Of a DNA stretch of 64,000 nucleotides, positions 35,378 to 45,277 are shown piece by piece. The stretch comes from Elusimicrobiota bacterium. Its GTDB lineage: Bacteria; Elusimicrobiota; Endomicrobiia; Endomicrobiales; Endomicrobiaceae. Location: contig JAISQF010000008.1 in assembly GCA_031274365.1 (NCBI GenBank), positions 1-64,000 of the forward strand. Reading direction: 5' to 3'. The position numbers and the translations under genes were made by a program. Under the pieces are notes generated by a model. It had not been told where the DNA came from. It was given only the letters and a program-made list of their open reading frames with translations, and ran no database searches. Position 1 is the stretch's first letter; each line of letters opens with the position of its first letter.

Positions 35378-36031
35378 CTATAATTTAATTACGTCAATAT
35401 TTTTAGAAGGCTTAAACCGCAACGATTGTTTATCCAGCGGCTGATTTATTTTATAATTTGAAAGAGTTATATCCACGGATAAAGTGTCCGAATTAACGGT
35501 AATTCTATTGGCGTTCATCGTCTCTTTAGATATATAAACATTCATCATCCAATTTTTATTTTTTTTAGGATAAACTTCCAAAACATATTCGGCGTCGTTT
35601 TCAGACACATAGTTTATAATATTTTCTTTCTGCAAATTTGCCCAATTGCCGCCAAAATTTATAAAAGACGCGGGAGAAAAATCCGCGTTTGCGTTTTTAG
35701 AAATATCGCTTATTATCGCTTGAGACGTTTTGGGAGTATAAATAGTTAATGTATTTCCATTTATATAAATTTCTTGTTCTTGCGGAGCGCTTCTTTTAAT
35801 AAGTATATTTTTGGGTTTTGAAAAAAACAGCCTGCCCGCAAAATTCTGTTTTTCTTTTGTCTCCGTAAAAATAATATTTTGCTTAAAATCAACTTCAAGC
35901 GTTTCTATCTCTTTATCGGCGCCCTGCATTTGTATTAAAATTTCATTTAATTTATCATTTTCCTGAGCTAAAAGAGGCGGCCCAAAAAAACTCAATGCGC
36001 TTATTATAAATAAAAATATTTTCTTATTCAT
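35378..36031 (-). CDS. lolA: Outer-membrane lipoprotein carrier LolA-like
   Basis: 217 residues with a signal peptide (about 1-22), then a LolA/B-type open beta-barrel: LEVDFKQNIIFTETKEKQNF, GRLFFSKPKNILIKRSAP, VYISKETMNANRITVNSDTL. Periplasmic chaperone that ferries lipoproteins from inner to outer membrane. Overlaps ftsK by 8 bp, a common pairing. Its presence supports a double-membrane cell. Confidence 0.88.
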   Translation of the reverse strand: MNKKIFLFIISALSFFGPPLLAQENDKLNEILIQMQGADKEIETLEVDFKQNIIFTETKEKQNFAGRLFFSKPKNILIKRSAPQEQEIYINGNTLTIYTPKTSQAIISDISKNANADFSPASFINFGGNWANLQKENIINYVSENDAEYVLEVYPKKNKNWMMNVYISKETMNANRITVNSDTLSVDITLSNYKINQPLDKQSLRFKPSKNIDVIKL

Positions 36032-38210
36032 ATTCCATTCCCCCTCGCTCTTGCTCTTTTGATTTTATCTTTATTTCGCTTTCGCTTAAATATTCATTGA
36101 CTTTATTCCAATTTATCTGCCACTTATTAGTTCCCTCCGGCTTTGCGATAAAATTTTCAGTTTCAAGAATGCTTAAAATATTCGTAGCTTTTGCCGAACC
36201 GCCGAAATTAGCTTTTAATAAATCCTGCGAAATTCTTTTTCTCTCTTTAATGAGCATAATAATAGGAAGCAACTCTTTATTTTTATCAGCCTTAAATCCG
36301 TTTTCTTTTTTTATCTCGTCAACGGGCGGATCATAAACCCGCGGGAAATTCTGTTTATTTATAAAATTAACTATGCTTTCTATTTCGCGCAAAGACACAT
36401 AAGCACCTTGAAGTCTTGTCGGTCTTGATTCGTCCGGAGGCAAAAACAGCATATCTCCTTTACCAAGCAAATTTTCCGCGCCCATCATATCGAGAATAAC
36501 TCTCGAGTCTATTTTTGACGAAGTCTGAAAAGACAATCGCGCCGGAAAATTAGCTTTAATAACGCCCGTGATCACATTAACGGACGGACGCTGCGTCGCA
36601 AGTATAAGATGAATGCCGACGGCGCGCGCCATTTGCGCAAGTCTTTGAATTGAATCTTCTATTTCTTTTTGCGCCACAAGCATTAAATCGGCCAATTCAT
36701 CGATTATCACAACTACTGAAAACTCTTTTTGCCCGCCGGTTTCTTGCATTTTAGCATTATATTCGTTTATATTTCTCACCGAATTTTGAGCGTATTTATT
36801 ATACCTATCTTCCATTACCGCCACAAGTTTTTTCAAAGCCGCGGCGGACTGCTGCGGGTCCGTAATTATATCGGCGTCGCAAGCTCTAACGCACGGATTA
36901 TATAAATGAGGAATATCGCTGTAAACTGGCATTTCAACTCTCTTTGGATCAATGAGCATAAACTTTACTTCGTCGGGTCTTGCCTTAAACAAAATAGAAA
37001 GAATTATCGAATGTATGCCCACGCTTTTTCCAGAACCTGTCGAGCCCGCTATTAAAAGATGCGGCATTGAGTCTAATTTTGCGACATAACCTTTTCCGTC
37101 GGTAGTTTCGCCCAAAGCCAAAGTCAACTTGGACTGAGATTTTATAAACGCTTCGCTTTCAAGAACACCTCTCAACCCAACTATAATGCTTTCGGGATTT
37201 GGAACTTCAATGCCGACAGCTCCTTTTTCAGGAATAGGCACAACTCTTATCGCCGCGGCTCTCATAGCAAGAGATATATTTTCAATAACGCCGTCAATAG
37301 ATTGAACTTTCATACCGGGCGCAAGAGTTAAATCATAACGAGTAACAACGGGTCCCGCTATTATATCTTTTACGTCGGCTTTAATATCAAATTCGGCAAG
37401 CGTTTTTTTAAGCAATTCAGCCCTTGATAAAAGCTCTTTTTTATTCTCGTCATAATCGATAATTTCATCTTCCGCCAAACTATAAGTTTGAGGTAAAACA
37501 TAATCTATGCCGGAACTATCGATTTTTTCATAAACCGTATTTTTATTTTTTTTCTTATTTTTTGACGCTATAATATTTGGCTCGCCTGAAACTTCATCAT
37601 CATATTCTTCTTCTCCAAATAAAGATCCTGCGCTTTGAGATATTTTAGGAGATGACTTTTGTTCTTTCTTATCAAAAATCACGGCGGGTTCAATTTGCTC
37701 TTTATCTTTTTCCTCTCTGCAAGCTATAAAGGACTTTAACAAATTTCCTATCGGAATTCTAAAGAGCTTTAATAAAGAGTAAATAAAAATTATCGCCAAA
37801 ACTCCCAAACTAAGAAAATGTCCCAGCAATCTTTCTATAAAAGGATACAAACTTACGCCTACCCATCCGCCTGAAAGCTGCAACCCGAGCAAGTCTTTAT
37901 CAGCCGACAAAAATGACGACGCTGAAATTATGCTTAACATCGACCAAAGAAAATCAATTTTTCCTTTTTGCTTAAAAGATCTGATAATATTTAAGAGAAA
38001 GTACCAAAATAATAAAATTGGCAGAATATAACAAGCGTCGCCGAATATAAGATTTACAATATTTGAAAACGCTTTTCCCAAAATTCCGGAATTAGACGGC
38101 AACAAAATAGAGTATGCGCTCACAAAAGCCGCCAAAGCAAAAAACAGGGCTAAAATATCCCTGTTTTTATTTCTATCATTTCTTTTAGATCCCTTGTTTT
38201 TTGACACCAA
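36024..38210 (-). CDS. ftsK: DNA translocase FtsK/SpoIIIE
   Basis: 728 residues: four N-terminal membrane helices (about 22-160), a short charged linker, and the motor domain with Walker A AGSTGSGKS, Walker B VVVIIDELADLML and LILATQRPSVNVITGVIKAN, then the C-terminal gamma winged helix (RKRISQDLLKANFGGSAKAT) that reads chromosome polarity signals. Pumps DNA through the septum and activates Xer recombination. Confidence 0.96.
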   Translation of the reverse strand: MVSKNKGSKRNDRNKNRDILALFFALAAFVSAYSILLPSNSGILGKAFSNIVNLIFGDACYILPILLFWYFLLNIIRSFKQKGKIDFLWSMLSIISASSFLSADKDLLGLQLSGGWVGVSLYPFIERLLGHFLSLGVLAIIFIYSLLKLFRIPIGNLLKSFIACREEKDKEQIEPAVIFDKKEQKSSPKISQSAGSLFGEEEYDDEVSGEPNIIASKNKKKNKNTVYEKIDSSGIDYVLPQTYSLAEDEIIDYDENKKELLSRAELLKKTLAEFDIKADVKDIIAGPVVTRYDLTLAPGMKVQSIDGVIENISLAMRAAAIRVVPIPEKGAVGIEVPNPESIIVGLRGVLESEAFIKSQSKLTLALGETTDGKGYVAKLDSMPHLLIAGSTGSGKSVGIHSIILSILFKARPDEVKFMLIDPKRVEMPVYSDIPHLYNPCVRACDADIITDPQQSAAALKKLVAVMEDRYNKYAQNSVRNINEYNAKMQETGGQKEFSVVVIIDELADLMLVAQKEIEDSIQRLAQMARAVGIHLILATQRPSVNVITGVIKANFPARLSFQTSSKIDSRVILDMMGAENLLGKGDMLFLPPDESRPTRLQGAYVSLREIESIVNFINKQNFPRVYDPPVDEIKKENGFKADKNKELLPIIMLIKERKRISQDLLKANFGGSAKATNILSILETENFIAKPEGTNKWQINWNKVNEYLSESEIKIKSKEQERGGMEYE

Positions 38211-38217
38211 ATCTCCT

Positions 38218-38430
38218 TTATTTAAGGGATATTATATAATTATTGTGCTCAAATTCTTTTATATATATTTTATCCTCTCTGGCAAGCCAGCCTAAAGCAA
38301 GGCAAAACATAGTGTTGGATAATTCCAAATCGGATTTAATTTCAACAAAAGAAGAATCGCCGTTTTTAGATAAATAGTTCCAGATTTCTCCAGACGCCAA
38401 ACCGATTGCGGTTTTTATATCATCACTCAT
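38218..38430 (-). CDS. Small winged-helix protein (DUF2582-like)
   Basis: 70 residues forming one winged helix: TAIGLASGEIWNYLSKNGDS, then FVEIKSDLELSNTMFCLALGWLAREDKI and a closing strand pair, given here in part (LALGWLAREDKIYIKE). This matches small wHTH proteins of the DUF2582 type, for which no clear role is known. It lies between accB and ftsK with only a few bases on each side. Confidence 0.8.
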   Translation of the reverse strand: MSDDIKTAIGLASGEIWNYLSKNGDSSFVEIKSDLELSNTMFCLALGWLAREDKIYIKEFEHNNYIISLK

Positions 38431-38438
38431 ATATCCTC

Positions 38439-38936
38439 TTAAATTTTTTCAACGGAAAATAAATCTTGCCCCGTTTTTACGGCTTTAGAATTTTCAAGCA
38501 AGATCTTAATAATTTTAACTTTAAACGGCGCTTTTATTTCATTCATAACTTTCATCGCTTCAACAATACAAAGAGTTTTTCCGCTTTCAACAATATCTCC
38601 TTCGGCTACAAAAGGCGCGATAGCCGGCGCCGGCGAACGATAAAACATTCCGGTTATCGGAGATTTTATCGTCTCTCCGGTTATAGTTGAAGCGGCTTTT
38701 GATAAGACCTGCTCTTTATTTTCATCCGCAGAAAATTTTGAAGCCGGATCCTGACGTATTACTTGCGCCGGCAAAGACTGATTTTTTGCTTTGACAAGAC
38801 TTACATTTTTACGCTTTATATGAACGCTGTATTCTTTAGAATCTATTTCCAATTCTTCAAGATTTTCAGCGGTCATTATATCGTAAAACGTTTTAAGTTT
38901 TTCTTTCACTTCATTATTATTATTAGTCTTTGCCAT
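38439..38936 (-). CDS. accB: Biotin carboxyl carrier protein of acetyl-CoA carboxylase
   Basis: 165 residues. C-terminal biotinyl domain with the target lysine in VEAMKVMNEI and the thumb-like SPITGMFYRSPAP; the N-terminal helix and a linker are typical of AccB. accC is not adjacent, which is unusual since accBC are often together. Substrate of the BirA encoded in the same run. Confidence 0.95.
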   Translation of the reverse strand: MAKTNNNNEVKEKLKTFYDIMTAENLEELEIDSKEYSVHIKRKNVSLVKAKNQSLPAQVIRQDPASKFSADENKEQVLSKAASTITGETIKSPITGMFYRSPAPAIAPFVAEGDIVESGKTLCIVEAMKVMNEIKAPFKVKIIKILLENSKAVKTGQDLFSVEKI

Positions 38937-38953
38937 AAAAACCTCAAATTTTA

Positions 38954-41032
38954 TTAATTTGACTTTTTTGCAGCTTTCATACTTAAATTCAATCTTCCCT
39001 GATCGTCAATTTCAACAAGTTTTACAGTTACCTCGTCGCCCTCTTTTACCACATCCTCAACTTTATTTACTCTTTTTTCAGCAAGCTGGGATATATGTAT
39101 CAATCCTTCTTTGCCCGGCAAAATTTCCGCAAAAGCCCCGAAAGCCATAATCTTAACAATCTTTGCTTTATAAATCTTGCCCACTTCCGGTTCCGCCACA
39201 ATAGACTCCACCATTTCTTTTGCTCTTACGACAAATTCCGCATTAGCGCCCGAAATAAAAACTTTACCGGTATCGTCTATATCTATTTTAACTTCGTTTA
39301 CTTCCTGAATTTTCTTTATATTTTTTCCGCCCGGACCTATAAGCTCGCCTATTTTCTTTGGCGGTATAGACAAAACCATCATTCTCGGCGCATAATCGGA
39401 AAGAGCGGTTTTGGGTAAATCAATTACCTCATCCATCTTATCCAAAATAAAAAATCTGCCGCGCTTTGCCTGCTCGAGAGCTTTGGCAAGAATTTCAGTG
39501 GTAAGCCCGCTGACTTTAATATCCATCTGCAAAGCCGTTATGCCGTTTCTTGTCCCGGCGACTTTGAAATCCATATCGCCCAAATGATCTTCCATTCCCA
39601 TAATATCCGTCAAAACTACATAATTGTCTCCCTCTTTTATCAAACCCATAGCCACTCCGGCCACGCTTGATTTTAGAGGAACACCAGCGTCAAAAAGAGC
39701 AAGAGAACCTCCGCAAACGGAAGCCATTGAAGACGAGCCGTTTGATTCTAAAATATCGGACACAACTCTTATCGTATAACCAAATTCATCTTCAGATGGT
39801 ATCATAGGTTTTAACGCGCGTCTTGCCAAATTACCATGACCGATTTCTCTGCGACTTGTTCCTCTCTCGCCCTTTGCTTCTCCCGTGGCAAATCCCGGAA
39901 AATTATAATGCAGCAAAAATCTCTCTTTATAATCTCCCGTCATTTCATCCATAATTTGCATATCGCTCGGCGCGCCAAGCGTTACCGCGACAAGAGCTTG
40001 AGTCTGTCCTCTTGTAAATAAACTCGACCCGTGAACGCGCGGAAGAACGTCCGTTTCTATGGAAATAGATCTTATCTCCTCGAAAGTGCGCCCGTCTGTG
40101 CGGATTTTTTCATTTAATACAAGTTCGCGGGCTTTCTTATAATAAATATCCTCTAAAATAGCGTCAATTTTTGAGCTTTCCTCTTCGGGATATTTTTCGC
40201 TAATTCTCGTTTTTATATCTTTCTTAAAAGCAGACCAGAAATATTCTCTTTCTTCTTTTTCTTTTATTCTAACGCCTTCGTCGGCTTTATCTATGGCTTC
40301 GGCTTCAATATCGGCTTTCATAGCTTCATTATAGACCGGAGCTTCCGCTTGAATTTTTTCTTTTGTCGGAAACTCTTTTTGAACCGCGCAAATCGTTTTT
40401 ATAGTTTGGCGGGCAAGATTTAGAGCGTCTAACATTTCGCTTTCAGAAAGCTCGTTTGCTCCGGCTTCAACCATTGTCAAAGCGTCTTCAGTTCCGCTTA
40501 CCGATAAATCTAAATCGCTTATTTTTTGCTCTTCTTTTGTGGGATTTATTACAAACTGACCGTTGACTTTTCCTATTCTAACTGAAGATACAGGATTTGT
40601 AAAAGGCAAATTCGATATCCACAAAGCCGTCGAGACTCCCAAAATAGCGGCCATTTCCGTATCGTTTTGACCGTCATAAGCAAGAACAAGAACGGCAATT
40701 TGAGTGTCATTTCTCCAATATTCCGGGAAAAGCGGTCTTATACTTCTATCTATCAATCTGCTGATAAGAATTTCGCTGTCTCTGGGCTTAGCTTCTCTCT
40801 TAAAAAAACCGCCCGGTATTTTACCGGCGGCATACATTCTTTCTCTATAATCTACGGTTAAAGGCATAAAGTCTATGCCCGCTTTAGGTTCTTTTCCGGC
40901 TGTAACCGTCGCCAAAATTACCGTTTCCCCTATTCTTACCATACACGAACCGCTTGCTTGTTTTGCAACTTTGCCCGATTCAATAATAAATTTTTTACCC
41001 GCAACATCAATTTCTTTTTTAAAATAATTCAT
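38954..41032 (-). CDS. pnp: Polyribonucleotide nucleotidyltransferase (PNPase)
   Basis: 3'-5' phosphorolytic exoribonuclease of RNA turnover. 692 residues: two RNase PH domains (VILATVTAGKEPKAGIDFMP; FTRGQTQALVAVTLG ... SSMASVCGGSLALFDAG), a KH domain (IGELIGPGGKNIKKIQE) and a C-terminal S1 domain (YKAKIVKIMAFGAFAEILPG). Follows rpsO, the classic arrangement; the gap holds hairpins that may be processing sites. Confidence 0.97.
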   Translation of the reverse strand: MNYFKKEIDVAGKKFIIESGKVAKQASGSCMVRIGETVILATVTAGKEPKAGIDFMPLTVDYRERMYAAGKIPGGFFKREAKPRDSEILISRLIDRSIRPLFPEYWRNDTQIAVLVLAYDGQNDTEMAAILGVSTALWISNLPFTNPVSSVRIGKVNGQFVINPTKEEQKISDLDLSVSGTEDALTMVEAGANELSESEMLDALNLARQTIKTICAVQKEFPTKEKIQAEAPVYNEAMKADIEAEAIDKADEGVRIKEKEEREYFWSAFKKDIKTRISEKYPEEESSKIDAILEDIYYKKARELVLNEKIRTDGRTFEEIRSISIETDVLPRVHGSSLFTRGQTQALVAVTLGAPSDMQIMDEMTGDYKERFLLHYNFPGFATGEAKGERGTSRREIGHGNLARRALKPMIPSEDEFGYTIRVVSDILESNGSSSMASVCGGSLALFDAGVPLKSSVAGVAMGLIKEGDNYVVLTDIMGMEDHLGDMDFKVAGTRNGITALQMDIKVSGLTTEILAKALEQAKRGRFFILDKMDEVIDLPKTALSDYAPRMMVLSIPPKKIGELIGPGGKNIKKIQEVNEVKIDIDDTGKVFISGANAEFVVRAKEMVESIVAEPEVGKIYKAKIVKIMAFGAFAEILPGKEGLIHISQLAEKRVNKVEDVVKEGDEVTVKLVEIDDQGRLNLSMKAAKKSN

Positions 41033-41100
41033 TTAATCTCCATTTCGTTTTATTATCACCGCGCAAAAGATTCAAAGAAATGCCTCAAATAAATTAAAAA

Positions 41101-41121
41101 GAAAATTCCATAAGAATTTTC
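41101..41121 (-). other. Hairpin in the rpsO-pnp intergenic region
   Basis: Perfect 8-bp inverted repeat GAAAATTC-CATAA-GAATTTTC. It lies between rpsO and pnp, where E. coli carries an RNase III-processed stem controlling pnp. No T-run follows, so a processing or stability role is more likely than termination. Confidence 0.4.
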
Positions 41122-41195
41122 TCTTACAAGCGTCTCTTTGCATCCTTTGAACGATGACTTATTTTTATACTCTAATTTACAGACTTTTACGATTT

Positions 41196-41456
41196 TTATT
41201 TTCTCAATTCCAATTTCTTTATCAAATCCGTATATTTATTGTTATCATGTCTTTTTATATAGTCCAAAAGTCTTCTTCTATGTCCTATCATTTTTAGAAA
41301 TCCGACTCTTGAAGCAAAATCTTTTGGGAATTTTTCAAAATGCTCCGAAAGATATTTTATTCTCGTCGTAAGAAGAGCGACCTGAACCTCGGGCGAACCC
41401 GTGTCAGTCGCGTGCGTCTTGAATTGTTCCACAACAGCCTTTTTCTCAAATACCAT
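41196..41456 (-). CDS. rpsO: 30S ribosomal protein S15
   Basis: 86 residues; signature TGSPEVQVALLTTRIKYLSE, HFEKFPKDFASRVGFLKMIG and RRRLLDYIKRHDNNKY. Binds the central domain of 16S rRNA early in assembly. Preceded by AAGGAG. First gene of the long housekeeping run that continues leftwards to ybaB. Confidence 0.97.
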   Translation of the reverse strand: MVFEKKAVVEQFKTHATDTGSPEVQVALLTTRIKYLSEHFEKFPKDFASRVGFLKMIGHRRRLLDYIKRHDNNKYTDLIKKLELRK

Positions 41457-41593
41457 TTAATAATCTCCTTATTTTCTGATTTTTATTGTTTTATCCTTAT
41501 GTAACAACAATATAAAGTGTAGCAAATTACATATTAAATGTAAAACCAAAACTCGCCGCGATATGGTAATCCGAATTGACGCCATATCTATAC

Positions 41594-43321
41594 TCAATCA
41601 GCTTTTGCAAACAATTTTTTTCTCGTATGCACAACTTTATATCTTGGATTTGCTTCCAATATTATTTTCTCCAATAGATCAGGATCATCTGGGAGATGAT
41701 ATGTGCATATCGCCAACTTTGGCGCAAACTCTCTTAAAACTTCTCTCGCTCCTCTCAACAAATCTCTCTCGGCTCCCTCTATATCCGCTTTTATAAAATC
41801 AACTTTTTTTATATCGTTATCTTTTACAAATTTATCTAATGTTGTTATTTTTATTATCTCTGATGTTTTACGTTCTTTAGAATGCAAGTTATGGGCGCCA
41901 CTATTTTGCTCGTTTATATATATTGGCAGCTCGCCTTCCTTGTCGGCAAGACCCATTTTCACAGGATGGATCTTTTCATCATTTAATTCAACTGTCTTTT
42001 TTAATAATTCAAATGTTCTACTTACAGGCTCAAACGCATAGGCAATTGCTCCTTTTGACGCCGCATAAGCGCTGAAATCACCTATCCATGCTCCCGCATC
42101 TATCACCACATCATCCCTTTTTACCGTAACATCAAAATCTCCATCTTTATATCCATACGGTCCTTCCGGCATATATTGATCAAGCAATTCCACCGTCGCT
42201 TTATTATAATCATCATTTAACATACATGGGAACATAAACACATCTTGAAACACACGAGTCAACATATCCATTATTTGATCATCATTACTTATAATATAAG
42301 GTAATTTTGCTCCATTGAAATTAAAACAAAAATTACCGTTCGAGTTCTTTTCTAACCATATCTTTAAAAATTCACTTGTTTGTATTCCTTCAGTGTTTTT
42401 TCTCAAAAATTCCATAGCTTCTTTTACTTGACCACTTTGATTATATATATTGTTCTTAACATATTTCATCAGGACACTGCCCAAAAATAATTCATTGTTG
42501 CAACGGATATCCGCCGGCAGTTTTGTAACTATGCTTGACAATTCATAGTAAGGAGTATATGCGAACAATTCAGAACTTAAAACCAAATCCTTATTTATAA
42601 ATGTAATCTCCAATTCTTGAGGTAATTCTAAATCATCAACTACCATACATTTGATCATACAAATATGTGTGATATAAAAATGTTGGCAAAACGTATCCAT
42701 AATATTTTCAAATCTTTTTTGCTTAATAATAAAATAAGGAAATTTCACAATCAAACCATTAACCTTATTAAAAAATGGAATCATATCGGACAATGCGTCA
42801 AATTCTAAACCTTCAATATTCATTTTTACAAATATAGATAAATCCTTAATTTCATGAGGGGGGGGTAATATCTGATTAAAAATATTATCAAAAGAAATAA
42901 ATCTCTCATCATCAAATTGATTAAGAAATTTATTAATGAAAGAATAATTTTTAGACGGCTTTAAAAACTTTGTGAAATAGTTCATAATCTTCACATCTCT
43001 GCGCCCATGGACAAATCTCTCTTTTGCTTTACGAGCATAGCCCTTAAAAAAATAAACAATCGCTTCTCTAAAAAGCTCAATGGCATTTCTTCTTAATTGT
43101 TTGATTATTCCAGACGAAACAGCGCCGTTAAAAGCGTAAAGTTTAACCTTTTTTATCTTTAAAAAATCCTCTTCAAAAGAATCAATTTTGTTGATTCCAA
43201 AGCTTAATAAAATATCAGTTTTGTCTATCTGCCTCTGCGAGACGACATATCCGCCGTCCCAATTTTTCCCAAGCCTTATTAAATCATTCAAGCCAATTGG
43301 ATAATACTTTTTTAAATTCAT
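41594..43321 (-). CDS. FkbM-family methyltransferase with two FkbM-like halves
   Basis: 575 residues. The C-terminal third (from about 410) is a full FkbM methyltransferase: SAM loop VVIDAGAWIGDFSAY, acidic end of strand 2 (AFEPVSRTFELL) and VDFIKADIEGAERDLLRGA. The N-terminal part (LIRLGKNWDGGYVVS, ILLSFGINKIDSFEEDF, FVKMNIEGLEFDALSDMI) follows the same family's pattern but lacks a clear glycine-rich SAM loop, so it is probably a non-catalytic copy. FkbM enzymes O-methylate sugars; here it is the last gene of the glycan locus. A run of eight C on the coding strand (42865-42858) encodes three prolines. Confidence 0.85.
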   Translation of the reverse strand: MNLKKYYPIGLNDLIRLGKNWDGGYVVSQRQIDKTDILLSFGINKIDSFEEDFLKIKKVKLYAFNGAVSSGIIKQLRRNAIELFREAIVYFFKGYARKAKERFVHGRRDVKIMNYFTKFLKPSKNYSFINKFLNQFDDERFISFDNIFNQILPPPHEIKDLSIFVKMNIEGLEFDALSDMIPFFNKVNGLIVKFPYFIIKQKRFENIMDTFCQHFYITHICMIKCMVVDDLELPQELEITFINKDLVLSSELFAYTPYYELSSIVTKLPADIRCNNELFLGSVLMKYVKNNIYNQSGQVKEAMEFLRKNTEGIQTSEFLKIWLEKNSNGNFCFNFNGAKLPYIISNDDQIMDMLTRVFQDVFMFPCMLNDDYNKATVELLDQYMPEGPYGYKDGDFDVTVKRDDVVIDAGAWIGDFSAYAASKGAIAYAFEPVSRTFELLKKTVELNDEKIHPVKMGLADKEGELPIYINEQNSGAHNLHSKERKTSEIIKITTLDKFVKDNDIKKVDFIKADIEGAERDLLRGAREVLREFAPKLAICTYHLPDDPDLLEKIILEANPRYKVVHTRKKLFAKAD

Positions 43322-43386
43322 TTACATACCTCATTTTTTAATTTTTGTTATAGTTAATAACCTCTCCATTATTTCCTGCCGCATCT

Positions 43387-45153
43387 CTACTTTTGAAACT
43401 GGCTTTTATAGAGCGCCGCGTAAGCGCCGTTTTCTTTATTTACCAATTCGCTATGAACTCCCTCTTCCACAACCAAACCGTCGTTTAGAACAAGTATTTT
43501 ATCCGCATTTTGTATTGTGGAAAGTCTATGAGCTATGACAATTACAGTTTTGCCTTTCATAAGATTATCCAATGCTCTTTGAACTATTTTCTCAGATCTA
43601 TTATCCAAAGCGCTTGTCGCCTCGTCCAAAATTACCAAAGGAGCGTTTTTTATAAAAGCTCTCGCAATTGCAACTCTTTGCTTTTGGCCTCCCGAAAGAA
43701 GAATACCGCGCTCGCCTATTTCAGTATCCAGCTTTTGAGGCAATGTCTTAATGAAATGATCCAAATGAGCGTTCTTTGCGGCTTCCCATATTTCATCGTC
43801 GGACGCATCGTCTTTTCCAAGAATTATATTTTCTTTAATTGTGCCTGAAAATAAAAAATTATCCTGAAACACCATCGATATATGACGTCTTAAAGAATCT
43901 ATCGTATAATCTTTTATATTAACGCCGTCTATAAGAATCTCGCCGTCTTTTACTTCATAAAGACGCGGGATAAGAGCGCTGATTGTAGTTTTCCCTCCAC
44001 CGCTATTTCCCACCAAAGCGACAGTCTGACCGACTTTAACCTCAAAACTTACATTACTTAAAACGTCTCTGTCTTTATTATAAGCAAAAGTGACATGCTT
44101 AAATTCAATATTCTTTTTAATATCCTCAAGTTCAATTGTCCCGTCATTAGATCTTATCACGGGCTTTGAATCTAAAATCTCAAAAATACGATCCTGCGCC
44201 ATAAAAGCCTGAACAATTGAAATATAATTTCCGCTTATAGATCTCAATGGAGTATATAACATCATCAAAGCGGCAATAAAAGCCACAAAGTTTCCGCTGG
44301 TAATCGTTCCGCTGATAATCAAATGACTTCCGTAAGCTAAAGCGCCAGCAATTCCGCAAGAGCCTATAAAATGCATAAAAGGAGAAAGCCAAGTGCTTGT
44401 TTTAACCATTTTCATAGACAAATTAAACGAATAATTGGCGGTATCCCAAAAACGTTCGTCTTGTTTTTTTTCAAGATTAAACGATTGTATAACTCTATTT
44501 CCGCTAAAAGTCTCATTATAAAGAGTCGTTATATTCGCGCCAGCTCCCACGCTTTGTCTTGTAATGGACGTAATTCTTTTCTTTACTAAACTCAACGGAT
44601 ATGCGGCAACAACCAAAACAATTACAGCAACTATGGATAATTGCCATGAATTATAAACAAGAACGCCCAATAAACCTAATGAGGAAAACAGTCTTGTTAA
44701 AAATGATTTTAGATCGCTAATTAACCCGCCTGCCGCAGCGTTTGCATCCCCTGAAAAACGTGTTATTACCATACCTGAATTATTTGTGTCAAAATAAGTG
44801 GAATCCATTAAAAGTAATTTTTGATAGAGTTTGCTTCTGACTAAAAGAGTGATTTTACTTGAAACCCATGAATTGAGATAACCTGAAACATAAGTCATAG
44901 TCCCTTGAGCCAAAGTAATGCCCATAATTATAAAAGGCAATTCCGAAGAAAAAGTCACTTCTTTTTGGACTAAAACATCGTCCATAAAAGGTTTTAATAA
45001 CATCGCTATCGCGGCGTCCATTGATCCTATCGGTATTGTAAAGAGAAGTCCTATCAAGGCTCTCCCCCAATAAGGTTTAACAAACGGCCACATTCTCCGA
45101 TAATTGCGAATAAAAATATTTGACATCACCTGTTTCTTCCACTGGTTTTTCAT
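43387..45153 (-). CDS. ABC transporter, MsbA-type lipid/glycan exporter
   Basis: 588-residue half-transporter: six membrane helices (about 30-320) and one nucleotide-binding domain with Walker A VGNSGGGKTT, signature LLSGGQKQR, Walker B LVILDEATSAL and the switch histidine in VIAHRLSTI. Closest by feel to MsbA and glycolipid flippases. AGGAGAGGG upstream supports the first ATG. Its place in the glycan locus suggests it moves lipid A-core or a lipid-linked glycan. Confidence 0.92.
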   Translation of the reverse strand: MKNQWKKQVMSNIFIRNYRRMWPFVKPYWGRALIGLLFTIPIGSMDAAIAMLLKPFMDDVLVQKEVTFSSELPFIIMGITLAQGTMTYVSGYLNSWVSSKITLLVRSKLYQKLLLMDSTYFDTNNSGMVITRFSGDANAAAGGLISDLKSFLTRLFSSLGLLGVLVYNSWQLSIVAVIVLVVAAYPLSLVKKRITSITRQSVGAGANITTLYNETFSGNRVIQSFNLEKKQDERFWDTANYSFNLSMKMVKTSTWLSPFMHFIGSCGIAGALAYGSHLIISGTITSGNFVAFIAALMMLYTPLRSISGNYISIVQAFMAQDRIFEILDSKPVIRSNDGTIELEDIKKNIEFKHVTFAYNKDRDVLSNVSFEVKVGQTVALVGNSGGGKTTISALIPRLYEVKDGEILIDGVNIKDYTIDSLRRHISMVFQDNFLFSGTIKENIILGKDDASDDEIWEAAKNAHLDHFIKTLPQKLDTEIGERGILLSGGQKQRVAIARAFIKNAPLVILDEATSALDNRSEKIVQRALDNLMKGKTVIVIAHRLSTIQNADKILVLNDGLVVEEGVHSELVNKENGAYAALYKSQFQK

Positions 45154-45277
45154 AATCCCTCTCCTCGCCTAAAATATTATTTATTATTTAAATCGTTAAT
45201 CTAAATTTATTCCAAGCTCTATTTTGATATTTTATTATTATATGGTAAATCGCAAATCAACGCCGCGCTCTGTTTTA

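Noticed and set aside
38218..38430. Possible toxin-antitoxin component
   Set aside because: A lone winged-helix domain with no partner gene; neighbours are accB and ftsK.
41527..41543. Inverted repeat TTACAT-ATTAA-ATGTAA upstream of rpsO
   Set aside because: Short and A/T-only apart from two bases; expected by chance in such DNA and not tied to a recognisable promoter.
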